A program made the position numbers and the translations under genes. From Anastatus disparis (taxonomy: Eukaryota > Arthropoda > Insecta > Hymenoptera > Eupelmidae), in the NCBI GenBank assembly GCA_017163975.1, contig JAFFSR010000237.1, positions 9,548,001 through 9,612,000 of the forward strand: a DNA stretch of 64,000 nucleotides, written 5' to 3'. Below, piece after piece: positions 12,901 through 26,100 of this stretch (the first letter of the stretch is position 1; each line of letters begins with the position of its first letter). Under the pieces are notes generated by a model. It made no database searches, was not told where the DNA came from, and saw only the letters and a list, made by a program, of their open reading frames with translations.

Positions 12901-15900
12901 GTATTAAAAAAAATTATTTATAAATTGTAAAAATCTCTATAAAATCGTCAATATCATATAATTCCTGAAAATTTGAATATAAGTAGCATATGAATTACCT
13001 TCTGCTGATCGACCCATACTACTTCTCAAACTAGATAAATCTGATTCGGAAATAACAGCTTCAGCGTCTCCCTCAGTATTAAATTCGTCATAATTTTCCG
13101 ATTTTATTGCGCCAGTTGCGATGCTCAAAGAAAGTCTTTTATTAAGAGTTTTATGCAAGGGTTCGTTCGTTCTTGCAGATCCTACTAATTTACTTTCAAT
13201 CCACGATGTTTCGGTGACACTGTTACTTAAGCGATATGAATTTTCATAACTTTTTGCCGTTATAATACCTGTTGCACTAGTAGAAAGTGGTCTTTTATCT
13301 AAATCAGACAGTCGGACGAAACTAGCTGGCATTGTTGATTTAGCGGAATTAGATTTTACTTTTTCGTGATTTTGCAAATTTAATTTATTGTCTTGATGAT
13401 TCTTGGCACTCTTTAAGTTCATTGTAGATCTGAAAAATTATTGTAAAATTTACAATTTAATAAGTTGTATCAAAGAAAGTTATACGTAAAAAGTTATATT
13501 TGCTTACTTTTGTTGCGTAGGATCGAGTAACTCGGCTAATTTGTAATCAAGATTATCACTGGTAGAAGAAGGCCCACTGGCGCTACTGCTAATAGTGATG
13601 TCAAAGGTTTCACTTTTACGCCTTTCGTTTGTTTCAGTGCTTTCTTCAGTCGGTGTTTTCTCCCATACAGAACTTTCGGAATAACAATCATCTGGTTTCG
13701 TTTTCGTTTTAGTATCATTTGCTTCGTTTGTTTCTTTCGCGGTGTGTTCATTTATCGAGTCGAGTTCTTGATAATTACGATTTTTCAAGCTCACCAATAG
13801 TTCTTCATTAAGTATTTCAACGTGTGAATTGGGTGGCGTATCTCTTATATCGTAATCGTATGTCTCATCTTTTTGTTCCGATTTTTGTTCTTGAATTACC
13901 GATTGTTCTTTTTGTTCTGGTAATGCCTGCTGTCCATTTAAATCAACTTTATTCGCTGCTTCGTTCAGAGAGTGACTAGAATTACTCGACCTACAAGTAA
14001 TGAATTTACGAAAATCTCCAACACGGTCCACCGAGAGGCTATGAGCTCGTTTATGTACTCTTTTGGGAACAACAGTCGTTTGTTGTTCGTTTACTGTGGT
14101 CGGCGATTGTTGCTCTTGACTTTTATCTGTGTTCCAGGAATGTCTTTTGAAAGCAGGTCTCGAACTCGAAAGGGTTCGCCGCCTCACGAGCGGAGAATCT
14201 GATTCTATAAACATAAAAACGCCCGATTTTGGTTTCCTTTCTTCTTTTGATTGATCTTCGGTAACTCCACATTCTGTCGGTTCGAATCGTTGTTTATCAG
14301 AGAGCTTAGAAGATGAACTTGACTTTGTTACACTACTTGCCCGAGGCATCTCCTCTGATTCAGTTTTAGATTTAGGTTTAAGTTTAGGGTCATTCAAGTC
14401 TATGAACATTGAAAATATGTTCTTTTTACTGTCACTTGGTTGACTTGAAGTCATGGATACTCTTGTGGCTAGTGGAGAAACCAAAGATTCTATTTTTTTA
14501 TTTACCATTTTTTCATTTGATTTTTCAATTGATTTATCTATAGATCTTCTCCTAGCTGGTTTATTATCCGATATATCAATGAAAAATTCACAATAATTTT
14601 TCTCACTGGTAACACTGTCGCTTGGTCGCCGCCTATGCTTATTTATTCCCTCTTTTGAATTCTCATTAGGACTTTTAATGTCATCAAGATTTACAAAATA
14701 ACCCAAACTCGATGGTTGTTTATCTTTTTCTTTGTCTTTTTCTGTCCCCCATTTATCTGCACTTGTCATATGAGAAAAACTCGAGGACATGGAGACTTGC
14801 GGTTGCTTAACTTTCTTTTCGATACTACTAGTTCGACAATCGCTTATATCAACAACCCAAGCTGTCATCGAGGAAGACATGTTGCTACTTTTAACTTTGG
14901 ATTTCTCTTTGATATCAGGTTCAGGAATAATGACAGAACCACCTGAAACTATGGGCGTAGATTCAGTTTTACGTTTAACGATTGGACTATCGGTCGGCTT
15001 TTGAAAATCGGAACTGCTAGCTCCACCAGATACTATTGGTGCAGCTTCGTTTCGTCTAAGCTTTGATCTGACTTGGCTCATACTAAAATCGTTATTAATA
15101 TGAACGGGTAAACTATTAAAAGAGATATCGTCCTCATCTGTCTCGCAATTAGCCAACCATTTATCACTTGCACTTCTCGATATGGAATGAATAGCACTTT
15201 CGTTATCTACATTCGAAAGTAATCTACATGATTTGTTTTCTTTCTCTGAAGAATCAAGGTCATACTTATCTGATACAAAATCTTTAGGAGCGTCAATAGC
15301 AATTTCAGAATTGGTATTTATATCTAAATTATTTGCGAAACTGTCGGGTTCAATAGCAGGATCGTAAAATGGATCACCGTCTATACGATGTTGTGAGTAT
15401 TGCGTGATGGAATTTTGGAAAACTAAACTACCTTGTCGCCTTTCATATTCTTGTCTAAGACTCGATAATTTTTCATCGTTAGCGTCAAGTTCAAATGTGT
15501 TTCTCCTAATAAGTACTGGTTTTGATTCTGGTTCTTCATCTTGTTCTTCTGATTCTTGCTGCTCTGGCTCAATGTTAACTAATCTATCTTGAACTTTTTG
15601 AATATTATCGACTTTTGTGTTATCTGGACACGGTGAATGTTGCGCACTTTCACCACTATCAGCTTCTTTTATTTCTACAACTAGAGATTCTTTATTATTA
15701 CTTTTGCAACTATTTAGATCGTCTTGTATTGCGAGAGATTCAAATTTTTGCAATTTTTGTGAATCTGAAAAAGTTTCTGAGTAATCAGAATCTTGATTAT
15801 ATTGTACTTCTTCGTAACGATTTTGAGCATTAACGGACATACGATTTGGAAGCTTATAAGTATCATCGTTACGAAAAAAATTATTTGATCTAGATGTCGG

Positions 15901-18900
15901 AATGTAACAACTGTTAGGCATCGGAGGATTGGACCAGTTCAACCTTCCATTAAGATCATTCGGATATCCAACAACGTTCGTCGTTGCTACATCAATATCG
16001 TCATTCAAACTGGAAGCATCAATGAAATAATAATTGCTGTTTGATGATGAAGTGTTAATGTCTATGTGTTGCTGCTGAAAACAAATAATTTCATTAACAT
16101 TCAGTTTATTAAAGATAATAATAACAATAAAAAATATTAATAAATGATTACCTCAATAGTAATATTTGGCTTTCTTCCGTTTTGAGTAATTTTGTCATCA
16201 TGCTTTTTAACGTTGGCGCTACTTAGAAAACTACTATTTTGTTCAGGATATTTAAAGGATGCAGTTGGCAGGTAAGAATTCGCTTGCTCGTCATCGCTTT
16301 CATCAACAGATTCATAATAAGGATCGCCTAGCACACGACTTTCATACTCATCCGATACTTGTTCTCTTGAGGAATCACTTCTATTGTGATTTCTTTCATT
16401 TAAAATAGACGATCCGCGAGTTCTTGATATCTCATGATTTTTTGATGATGATTCATTTGGCTCATCCAAATCAGTACTTGAATTTTCGGAAATTGTTTCG
16501 TGAGGACTAACCACAGATCCTGATTCTACTCCCGAGTCTGCCATATCTGATGTCGGACTTTTATCATTTACGCCTTTTTCTATCACATTTCCATAAGAGC
16601 AGCAATTCATATAGTAATTAAAAGCTTTATTGCGAATAAATTCTCTAAAAAAGTTCGTTTTATTAATTTAAATTTTCAAACATTCTGCTTTAATTAATTA
16701 AAATTTTTATTAAAGAAACAAACCTCTGTGACGATTCGCAGGTATGTTCGAAAACCGGACATGTGGTATTTACAAGAAGTTGAATTAAAAATCGCTCATA
16801 GTGGGAAATATCTGAGTTAGTGTACAGGAGCCTGTAAATTTAAATGATTGTAATATTTTCTACCTTTCTTATATCCATATATTAATTTTGTAAAGAATTT
16901 TATTTATTGCAATTTAATTAATACAACATATACAGATAAGCATAAACATGTAGTTAAATGATTGTTTAAAATTTCGATTTTTTCAATGATTATTATAATC
17001 ATTAGTTAAATTAGCATTGACGTGATGATGAAGTTTATACAAATGACGAGAATTTTTTACACTTCTAGAAAAAACTGTTTGATATAAAAAGATTAATCGT
17101 AAATAAGATATTGAAAAGATTATTATTTCATAAAAAGTCGTAAAATAAAAATGATTTTAATTTTGTGTAAAGAAAATAAAAATAAAAAAAAATATTTTTA
17201 TCATCAGTGATTGTTATGATTTAAATAATTTTTTTTCAATGTTGTATTAAAAATTAGTCTTCTTATATCAAACGTATTAGTTTAAATTAATATAATTTAA
17301 ACATCAAATTTTTTCATTATGTTCAATAAATTTTAAAGTTTGAGATCTCAGTGGCTCAATTGGTGATCTCGAGGTTCCGAGTTCGAATCTCGCTCTCGGC
17401 TGATCGATACAAGCATCACTGTACGTAACATATGCTTTGTTCATAAATACACTAAGAAATTTAGCATCGCAATGATAGCATAAATACAGCGACGTTAAAT
17501 AAAATAATTTTAAAAAAATTTTTAATTTGTTCAGCAAATGAACGTTATTTTATTGTGTAATGTTAAAAAATATTTTGACTAAATTATTGAAAACATTTGT
17601 AAATTAAAATTATTCAACATTTCTCGTATTGAATATGAAATATTTACATCGATATCAGTTGGGCCAAGACTGCAAGAAAATAATCTGTTAATGTTAACTC
17701 AATAGCTTGATTACACATATACATACATTCACACATACATTTTGTAAAGTGCTTTAAATGGATTTGTGATATGATATAAAATATTTGTGTATAATAAAAT
17801 GAGATTTTAATTCTTTAAAATGTCGAAAATGTTATACTTGTTTGGCAAATTATGTTTTATCGTTTTAATATTAGCAAATTAAAAAATGATCAAGATAGCG
17901 TTTCGAGACTGTTTTAAATTATTTTATTTTCAGTTAATTTTTCGTGTAAATTGGAACTTGATAAGCGCGTGAAAGAAACATTAGTTTATTAGTAAAAAAA
18001 TAATTAGCATAGCAACTCATTTCACAGATCATAAAAACGCTTTGAACTCAAGCATTTTAACATAATACATTTCAATACAAGTGCGTAAAATTTTTCGGCA
18101 CATGTGCGATTGATATACACTCGCACAAAGATGTAAAGTATTATGCATGTGTATTGAGAATAATATTTTTCGTTAACGAGGGTGTGAAATTGGGTTTTAA
18201 AAATTGTATAGAATGTGTAAAATAAAATTTTACGCACGCTATATCGAACAAATATATTTAAAATATTGCATTTTGAAGCAAAACGAAAGAATTGTTTTCA
18301 CGTCGAGCAGCATAAAAAATATTCAGCTGATGTTGCATTTATTATTTTATTAGAACAATTAAAACAAAAAAAATGGTTTTCATTTACAAAAAAACATTAA
18401 AATTCTTCGAGTGAATACACATATAAATATTTAATTAAACAAAGCAAAAAATTATTATTTTAATTTAATGTCACAACTTCTTTTATCATTAATATTCTAT
18501 ACATACTAACCCATGATAATGATTTAGTGAACTGCTAGTTTTTATACTTGATGGTTATGGAAGATCAGCTAATATATAACATTAACAAATAAAATATTTT
18601 TAATATACTGCTTTATAAGTAAAAAATTATTTTAAATAATGGAGTTATTTTTTCTACGTTATAAATTTTTATTACTTTACTAAATATGTTAACTTTTTTA
18701 TTGATCTATTAGTTGTTATTTTTGCATTTCTATTAATAATTTTTTAATACATAAATAAACTTAAAGAGTAATAGTTTTATTGTAAAAATGTTAGTTTTTC
18801 AATATTTTATATATTTAAATTAAAAATTATTATTCTTAAACCTTTAAATTGAGTAAATTATTTTTCAAGTTTTCTACACTTTAATCAAATAAAATAAAAT

Positions 18901-19628
18901 TAGTGTAAAAACCTTGTATGATTATAGAAGAAAATATAGTATAATTTAATATGTGAAAGAAAATGAAACTTTGATAATGTATATCTTGTATAATGAGGTT
19001 TGGTAAAAATAGTATTATCTGTAGTTTCAACTATTAAATAATCAGAGTAAATAAAATGTATCATTTTAGCAGTTTGTTTTAAACAGATTACATTGTATAA
19101 AATTTTAAACAGTTGCAGTAGATAAATTCAGTATAAAAGTAATGATAAATTTGTGAAATACCTTACAAAATTTTTGAATTGCTGATAAATTCCAAGTTGT
19201 TTAATGTAACAGTGTGCGGTATTATTTTTAAAGGATATATATGGTCTGAGAACATTGTAAAACCATGGTGATCTACTCCTAATGATACATTGATGTGTAT
19301 ATACTACTTTACATCCATGTATTAGTTTTAAGTCACAGTGTAGAGATTCATTAAATATTCTAAAAAAAAAATATGAGATTATAAAAATGTTTCTGGATTG
19401 TTCGAAGTTATGATAATTTTGTATGTACTTTTCAATGTCTTCTTGCAATAAATCTACATGCCGCTGATAAAGTAGCTTTGACTGTTGTAATATCTGATTT
19501 TTTACATTTTTATTTTTTATCACTTTACACTCACGATGAATACGATTACAGCAACGCAGTGATTGATTTAATCTAGCTTGAACCAAAATTCCTTCTTCCT
19601 TAGTTTTATTGTTATTGCCTCCAGCCAT
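9904..19628 (-). CDS. BTBD8-like protein (two BTB/POZ domains, long disordered regions)
   Basis: Exons on the minus strand are 19429..19628, 19162..19359, 16724..16831, 16152..16644, 13508..16074, 12999..13429, 12572..12806, 12302..12479, 12042..12233, 11440..11979, 11109..11354 and 9904..11040. The sum is 6525 nt, in frame, giving 2174 residues. A first, divergent BTB domain lies at about 66-165 (CDLKLIHGCKVVYTHQCIIR, RSPWFYNVL). Its three exons are separated from the rest by a 2.3-kb intron. The second BTB domain is canonical, at about 1350-1480 (DVTIDVGGRRIKAHKCILSS), and is followed by a BACK-like helical region. This order matches vertebrate BTBD8 (APache/KIAA1107), a clathrin/AP-2-linked endocytic protein of neurons. 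Residues about 170-1330 and 1715-2174 are Ser-rich and disordered, with repeated short motifs. The start is the first ATG of the open frame at 19628. The orthology call rests on domain order and scattered similarity. Confidence 0.8.
16832..19161 (-). other. Long intron of the BTBD8-like gene
   Basis: AT-rich intron between the second and third coding exons. It contains a tRNA-derived SINE at 17342-17506. I see no other feature. Confidence 0.7.
17342..17506 (+). mobile_element. tRNA-derived SINE, copy A (plus orientation, internally deleted)
   Basis: The head reads gtggctcaattggtgatctc then gaggttccgagttcgaatc, which are A-box- and B-box-like stretches of a tRNA. Compared with the other copies about 18 nt between the boxes, including the anticodon region, are missing. 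The body shares the caaagcatatgtt/aacaaag-type segment with the other copies, and the element ends in agcgacgttaaataaaa. It is the only copy in the window with its tRNA head on the plus strand. Confidence 0.8.
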
Positions 19629-22600
19629 GAGGCATAGCTATTAATTCATTCCTATCTACCTTCAAACACAAAAAAAACAGGTTTCTGTTAATGTGAAAAA
19701 TAATGTTTCTTCATTCAATGAAAAAATATTTCTTATGTTATAAATCACAGTATAATAAAATCAAGTTAATTTAGTTATTAAGTTTATTATTTTCGCGTTT
19801 AAAATTAAAAATACATTTCCCATAAATATTGAGTGGAATGTTATTACAACAATTGCATGATAAATACTTTATTATCTCTTAAAAGTTAATTTCAAAGTAT
19901 TATTTCAGAGTGAGATAAATAAAGAAAAAAAATAACTAAAACAAATGACTAGAAGTCAATAAAGTAAGCAGATGTAGCATAAATAAATGATGTGCAAGAT
20001 GCAGAGAAAGTACTTGTGCAAAAGAGAGACAAGTGTTAGTCATATATACATATATATATTACATATGTTTAACCTGTCAAGCACGTACATGATCATTAAA
20101 GCAGTAAACCTTTCTTCTAACTTTCCCAATACAAACATAAAATCAATGTCGGCTGCGCTAAGATATAATAACGAGATAGTTTTAAAACAAAGAGGAAATA
20201 GCGAAAGAATTAGATATGTAAGTCGTAGTTTACGCAAGTAAAGAAGATGAAAAATTTTTTGATATGCAGAAATATATATATACTGCCCGCAGGGGGATAT
20301 AATCTGACCCATACATATACATTTTATTAACCAATACACACCTCATTCACGGCTGTCATTCGGTTACCGTAATAAAACGTAATTAACAATGTTTATTGTT
20401 ATCGATTATCATTTCTTGGTTAACTATGCACTAATAAACGTTATTAATTATTCATTCAACTTGCAGATCTTTTTTAATCATCAAAAGTTTCGTGTTTCTT
20501 TTTAAACAATAAATTATTGATCGTTTTAACCCCTACTTATGGTAGTTGCAAGAATTTCGCGGCTACTACTGAACGGGTCAGACAGATAGACACAGTAGTA
20601 CAGCAGCACTTGCTGCAGCCTGTTTTTAACAATGCTTTCCCAATAGATGACAGCACCGATCATTAAAAGCAAGTAGTAGCGGCGAATTTAGGCTTTTATA
20701 CGCCTATATCACTGAAAATACTTTGGAGTTTATGCTATACTCGAAATACACGATATACGACGCAATATATCATTGAGAAATTTAAAGATTTGGAAAATTT
20801 TATTTCTTCTTTTTTATCTTTTAGAAATGAAAGTTTACTTTAAACTTAATTTATTCTAATGAATTCTCGTTTTTTGGAATATAAATAATTTTATTCAGAG
20901 AAATTTATGATTTTCCAGAAAAAAAGTACTTTTACTTTCAGTCGCAGATTAGAAAGTTATGATATAAAAAAATATAATTATAGAAGAAAAAGTCGTAGAA
21001 AATAATTAATTCGCAATGAGTGAATCGAAATCTCTTTGATTGTTTCGCACAATATAAGATAATAAAAGATAATATTAAACTCAACTCTTTTGTTTTTGTT
21101 AAATTTATTTTTTATTCAATAATACATTTTGTTCGATAAATTCGTTAATAGCATTACATAATTTTAAAATATCTTCGTTATAACTAAAATATTTTTATTT
21201 ATAAATTATTTTATAAACTTTAACTAAATTGTATAAAATTTTGGAAACTAACAACTATATTAACGCTTTTCACTTATTTTTATCATTACTGGCAAACCGA
21301 TTTCATCACAGAATTTAAATATTACTTATTCATAAAAAATATTTAATTATTTATAAAAATCTTTTATCAAATAATAAACTATGCATACAATAATATTTAA
21401 ATTTTAAAAAGTTCTGTTTACTACTAAAAATCTAAAAGAATTATTGGAATTTATTTCAAAACTACATGTCTTACTGTATGAAAAGTCAAAAAATAGAGAA
21501 GAAAGATAACGTCTTACCGTACTCGGCATGCATCTACTTCAAAATATACTTTACAAAATTAAATTTTTCATTCTATTTATTATATTTTTCAATTTACTGA
21601 AAGAAAACTATTTTATTAATTCTATTATTTGGAGTACATAAATCATGCAAAATATCCTTAAATTTTTAAAAATTCTTCATGAATTTTCTATTGCATAAAT
21701 CTATTTAAATCTACATGAAAAAAATAAATAGGTATATAGAGGTTGCATATTATAGACAGGTCAAGGATCATACAAATATTTAATAAACTACTTTTTAGTA
21801 TAGTATATCTTTAATAATTTTTTATTTATTTTAATCAAAAAAAAAAAGAAAGAAAGAATATTGTGAACAAAATCGCACGATACATAAAAAAAAAGACTTA
21901 ATTATAAATCAGTGAGAAATTTATCGTTACTTCATAGAAGATATGGCATTATTGAATTTATTTTTCACAATGTGGAAATAAAATTATTTCAGCATATTGC
22001 AGTATAAAGCTGCAGAGTATATTTTAATTTTAATATTTAGGAAAGTAGAGTGTGGCTGTCTAAATGTTTCTTTATATAAGAGATACTGACTATTTATTCG
22101 TAAAATTCTAAAACAAATTAATAAAAATTTGTTTTGGTTCATTTTTTTTTAGTTTTTATTTCTAACAGATATAGATACTTATAGTTAAGCTCTTGAGATA
22201 TCTAATTTTACAGGCATAATTGTTGAATGTGAAGAAAGACAGCTGCACTCTTAACAAGTCTTTTGTATGTAATCTCTAAAGTTATTAAGTATCTTTAAAG
22301 ATACAAGAATTGGTTTTTTTTTTAACGACATTATGCACATAAATATATTACGATAGTATTGTCATCGTATTTGCTGCCAGACCTACTTGAGATTCTAAAT
22401 GGAAATTAATAAATTCAAATAACCATTAACTGGTTATTGAGTCCTTTTGTGCTACAAGAAACTACAGAAAAGTGACTATGGACTCATTGTTCAAGTAGCA
22501 AGCTACCATCTAGAATTTCATTACCTAATAAGAGAAAGTGGCAATATATGTTTTAAAACTTCATTTTATATCACCTTTTATCATAATATCGTTCATCAGT

Positions 22601-23189
22601 GCTGTGGCAGAAGTATAAGTTAACTTAATCAAGATTAAACTTAAAAATTCTAGAAAAAGAGAAACTAACATGTACAAAAGATAATTTTTATACCATAGCA
22701 GACCAGTCTACAATGGAAAAGTTCATTCGGTTGCAGACGACTCTTAATAATAACGATGCACATATTTGATAAATTACAAAGCTAATCTATCAATGGGACA
22801 AAAATGGTAGAATTAAAAAAAAATTTAATATCTATAGTGCAGTTTCAAAAAGAATGTATCAATTCGAAAAATGTTAACAAACTCATTTTCTAAACAGAAG
22901 CAAGCAAGTTTTTTTACAAAAAACGTTACAACAATAAGATATACAAACAATAAGCTGCACTTTTTATAATATAATAAATGAAAGTATTAACGTGTCAACG
23001 TAATAACATGTAAACATATCGTGCAGAATAGTCAATTCTTTTTAAAAATTTCTCTAATATATAGTTCATAAAAGTTGATTGCACGAGGTTTCATTTTTTT
23101 TAAACTGTAACAATTAGGCTTGAGCTACATTATTATTACTCTATCAGTGGCTTGGTACCAATAATTTGGTGCACTGAATTTTATGGGGG
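19629..23189. other. Intergenic region between the BTBD8-like gene and the RhoGAP gene
   Basis: The 19629-20700 part probably carries the 5'UTR and promoter of the BTBD8-like gene, with a less AT-rich patch at about 20550-20650. It also holds a CA/TA simple repeat near 20040-20060. From about 20760 to 22300 it is plain AT-rich sequence. The last several hundred bases before 23189 are probably 3'UTR of the RhoGAP gene. I see no coding gene; open frames at 19987-20339 overlap on both strands and lack codon structure. Confidence 0.5.
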
Positions 23190-26100
23190 TCAAAGTAGAG
23201 AAGGTCTGGAAGCTCGCTGTTTCAGTCTCGCCAGCAAGGCTTGCTCTCCATCCTCTTCGTTAGTCGATGGACTAACTTGGGCCCGAAAGCTTTCGGACCT
23301 ATATTTGTCCCTCAAAAAATTTCTCCTTTCTTCTTTGTACTTTTCTATTCTTTCACGACAGCGTGGATCATCAAGATCCAAGCCAAGATTTTTATTGAGC
23401 GATTGGGTTCTACTTTCAGAAATTCCAGTGTGTTCATTTGCTTCACTACCGACATTCGGCGTCGAACCATGTTGTTGCGAAGCCTCTGGCTTATTTTGTT
23501 GCTTTGCACCAGTACCGCAGACACTCGTCATTTTGTTGAATTTTGCTTCGTCTAATGAACGACTTAGAGCCGCTCTGGTTGCACGAGCATGACGAGCTCG
23601 TAAACAAGGTGGTAAATGTGCTGAAACACTAAAATTTATGATTAAATACAATTAATTATAGAATAATATTTCATTATAAAATGATACTTTTAAAACTTAC
23701 GTTTGACTATTTGCTAACGATTCATCCAATTTTCCTCTTGCGTTTTCAAGTTCTTGCTTCATTTTATGTTCCCTTACAATTTCTCTTCCAATTTCCGAAT
23801 CAAAGCTTCGACGATCACGCACATGCTCCGAATCATACCTTCTTCTTGGAATTGTATCTACTCTCTCTCCACCAGAAAACCTGTGTAATGTCAGCTCTTG
23901 CAATATAGTAGCAGTATCTTTATGTACTATCGCGTCTCGTTCAATATTTGTACTATTCGAAGGTGTGAAAGAGACAGAAGAGTCTACGGTTATGCTATTT
24001 GAAAGTAAATCTGGAACATGAGCCATTTCTTGAGGCTCTACAGCTGCATTATCTGAAGGAACTACTACATCTAAATCATCTTTTATTGTAGTATCTTGAA
24101 TGACACTGGATTTATTGGATTCTTGACCAACGTGAACCGTAGTGTATTCTGTATGAAGTGCACATACGTTATTGTGATTAGAAGTTTGACTTATAGCCTC
24201 GCTATTGTCAATTTGAGATTCTTTTGATTCATCACAAGTTGCTTTTTCAATTGCTTTCTCTTCTTTATTAAGAGCCGGGGCAATCGTTTGTTCATTTTCG
24301 CTTTTTACATTATCAAAAAATTGATTGTTACAATCATCACTTTCGTTGCTTTTATTTTGATTTTTATTAATTTCAAGTAAATTTTTATCTTCTAATAAAG
24401 AATCCCAACCACAAATTTGATTTTCAATTTTATCATTTTGAATATTATTAAGACTTTTAATACTATTATCTACTTGACTTGGATCCGTTTCCAAGTTATG
24501 GTCCGAAGGGGGTAAATTGGTGTCTAAATCTTCCAAGTCTATTAATTTAACTTCTATAATCTCATTAGAATTTCTATTTTGCTCTAAATTAGAATTATAA
24601 CTATCGCAAGATGCATCGAAGTCGGAAATCGTAATTTTATCTGGTGTGGAATAACACATTGATTCTTGGCAGTCCTGACGAGTACTACTAGTTTGGCATT
24701 TTTCTAATTCTGGAAAAATTTGTGAAGGTTTTGAATCTATTATTCGTTGCAAATCATTAGTTGGTGTTACCGAACCTAGTAAATATAAAATCTTCAGTAA
24801 CAATAAAAAGTTTAAATAAAATAGATTCTTATTTCTAGAATCGTACAAACCTGCAGATAAATCCGTCATCAACCATTTGTCAGGAATCTCTACATCATTA
24901 TAATTTTTCGTTTCCACTACCACATCGCTTGGGACTTTGGGAATTAAATTCGAATCTGTAGTTTGCTCATAACTTTGTTCATAAGGCATTAAAGTGTCCA
25001 AGTCAGTCGAGCTATTAACTTCATTAGAAGCTATATCAGTCGTTGCTTCGCGCACTGCTTCACACACTGCTTCACTTTCAGCAATATCACTTTCAATATT
25101 TTTACATGTCTCCTCATCGTCATGCACTCTTTGCAAACTCGAAGAATCGTTGCTAAAAAAATATAAAAAAAAATATTGAAGTTTGTGTCATGTCGATTAG
25201 ATTAATTTCAAATTTCCAGTTGGAATGTTCAGGATGGATTTACCCATGATACGTGGCTTCGTTTGTCTCGGTAGCCCTATCCGAATCGAGCAGTCTTTCA
25301 CAAGGCATCTCTTGATCAACAATTTCTAAAGAAGAATGCTCTGGAGAATCAAGAACAAGTCTTCCACCACTAGAATCTAGATCGAGACAGCAAGTACTTT
25401 CTTGCTCTCCCGACGCTTTGGTCAAACACGACTGTAGAAGGCTACTTTTGTCATTTGTGTCACCCACCTCTAATGGCAGGCCAAAACTTTTAAAACTTAT
25501 CCTAGGACTCGTCGTTGGTGTTAGGGGTGTCGAACCTTCTGAAAGTAATGGTAGGTAGCCAGGTGTTGGTAACGGCGAGGGACTTTCCATTTCATGTACG
25601 TCAGCAGATAACATTACCTGTAAACATATTTATTAGTGCAAAGATATCGGCCCCTAAAAGGGCTTATATTGCATACCTGATCTGGACTCTGGCTATCAAT
25701 AAAACGTAATTCGACATCGCACTGCAGTCTTTCCTCAAGTCGTGAACGCTTACGTTTTGAACCGCCTCCGGGATCACCTTTTGTTAATCCACTCGAAGTT
25801 GAAGGTGAAGCCGAAGCTGATGTTGAAGTTGTTAGATCAGCTTGTCTTCGAGGAGATGCTTCCAGTTCATCGTCTAACATACGCATCTCACGTTCTTCTA
25901 ATTCAAAACTCAATTGAATTTCGGAAAGATCAAGAGCTGAACCTATTTGCTCAAAATATGAGTCGTGCGACACCGAACGACTGTGACCCGCAGGCCTAGA
26001 TGGTGTAGGACCTAACAACGGCCCCAAACCATCGCCATCAATACTATCAGCACTTTTGACAGGTCGTAACCTTTGCGGTTCGGGACGTGTTGTTATTCCA

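Noticed and set aside
13972..15833. Several short plus-strand frames opposite the BTBD8-like exon
   Set aside because: They are shadows of the 2.5-kb minus-strand exon, whose junction phases are all consistent.
17304..17537. 77-codon minus-strand open frame
   Set aside because: It lies over SINE copy A and has no independent support. The same holds for the frame at 61737-61952 over copy F.
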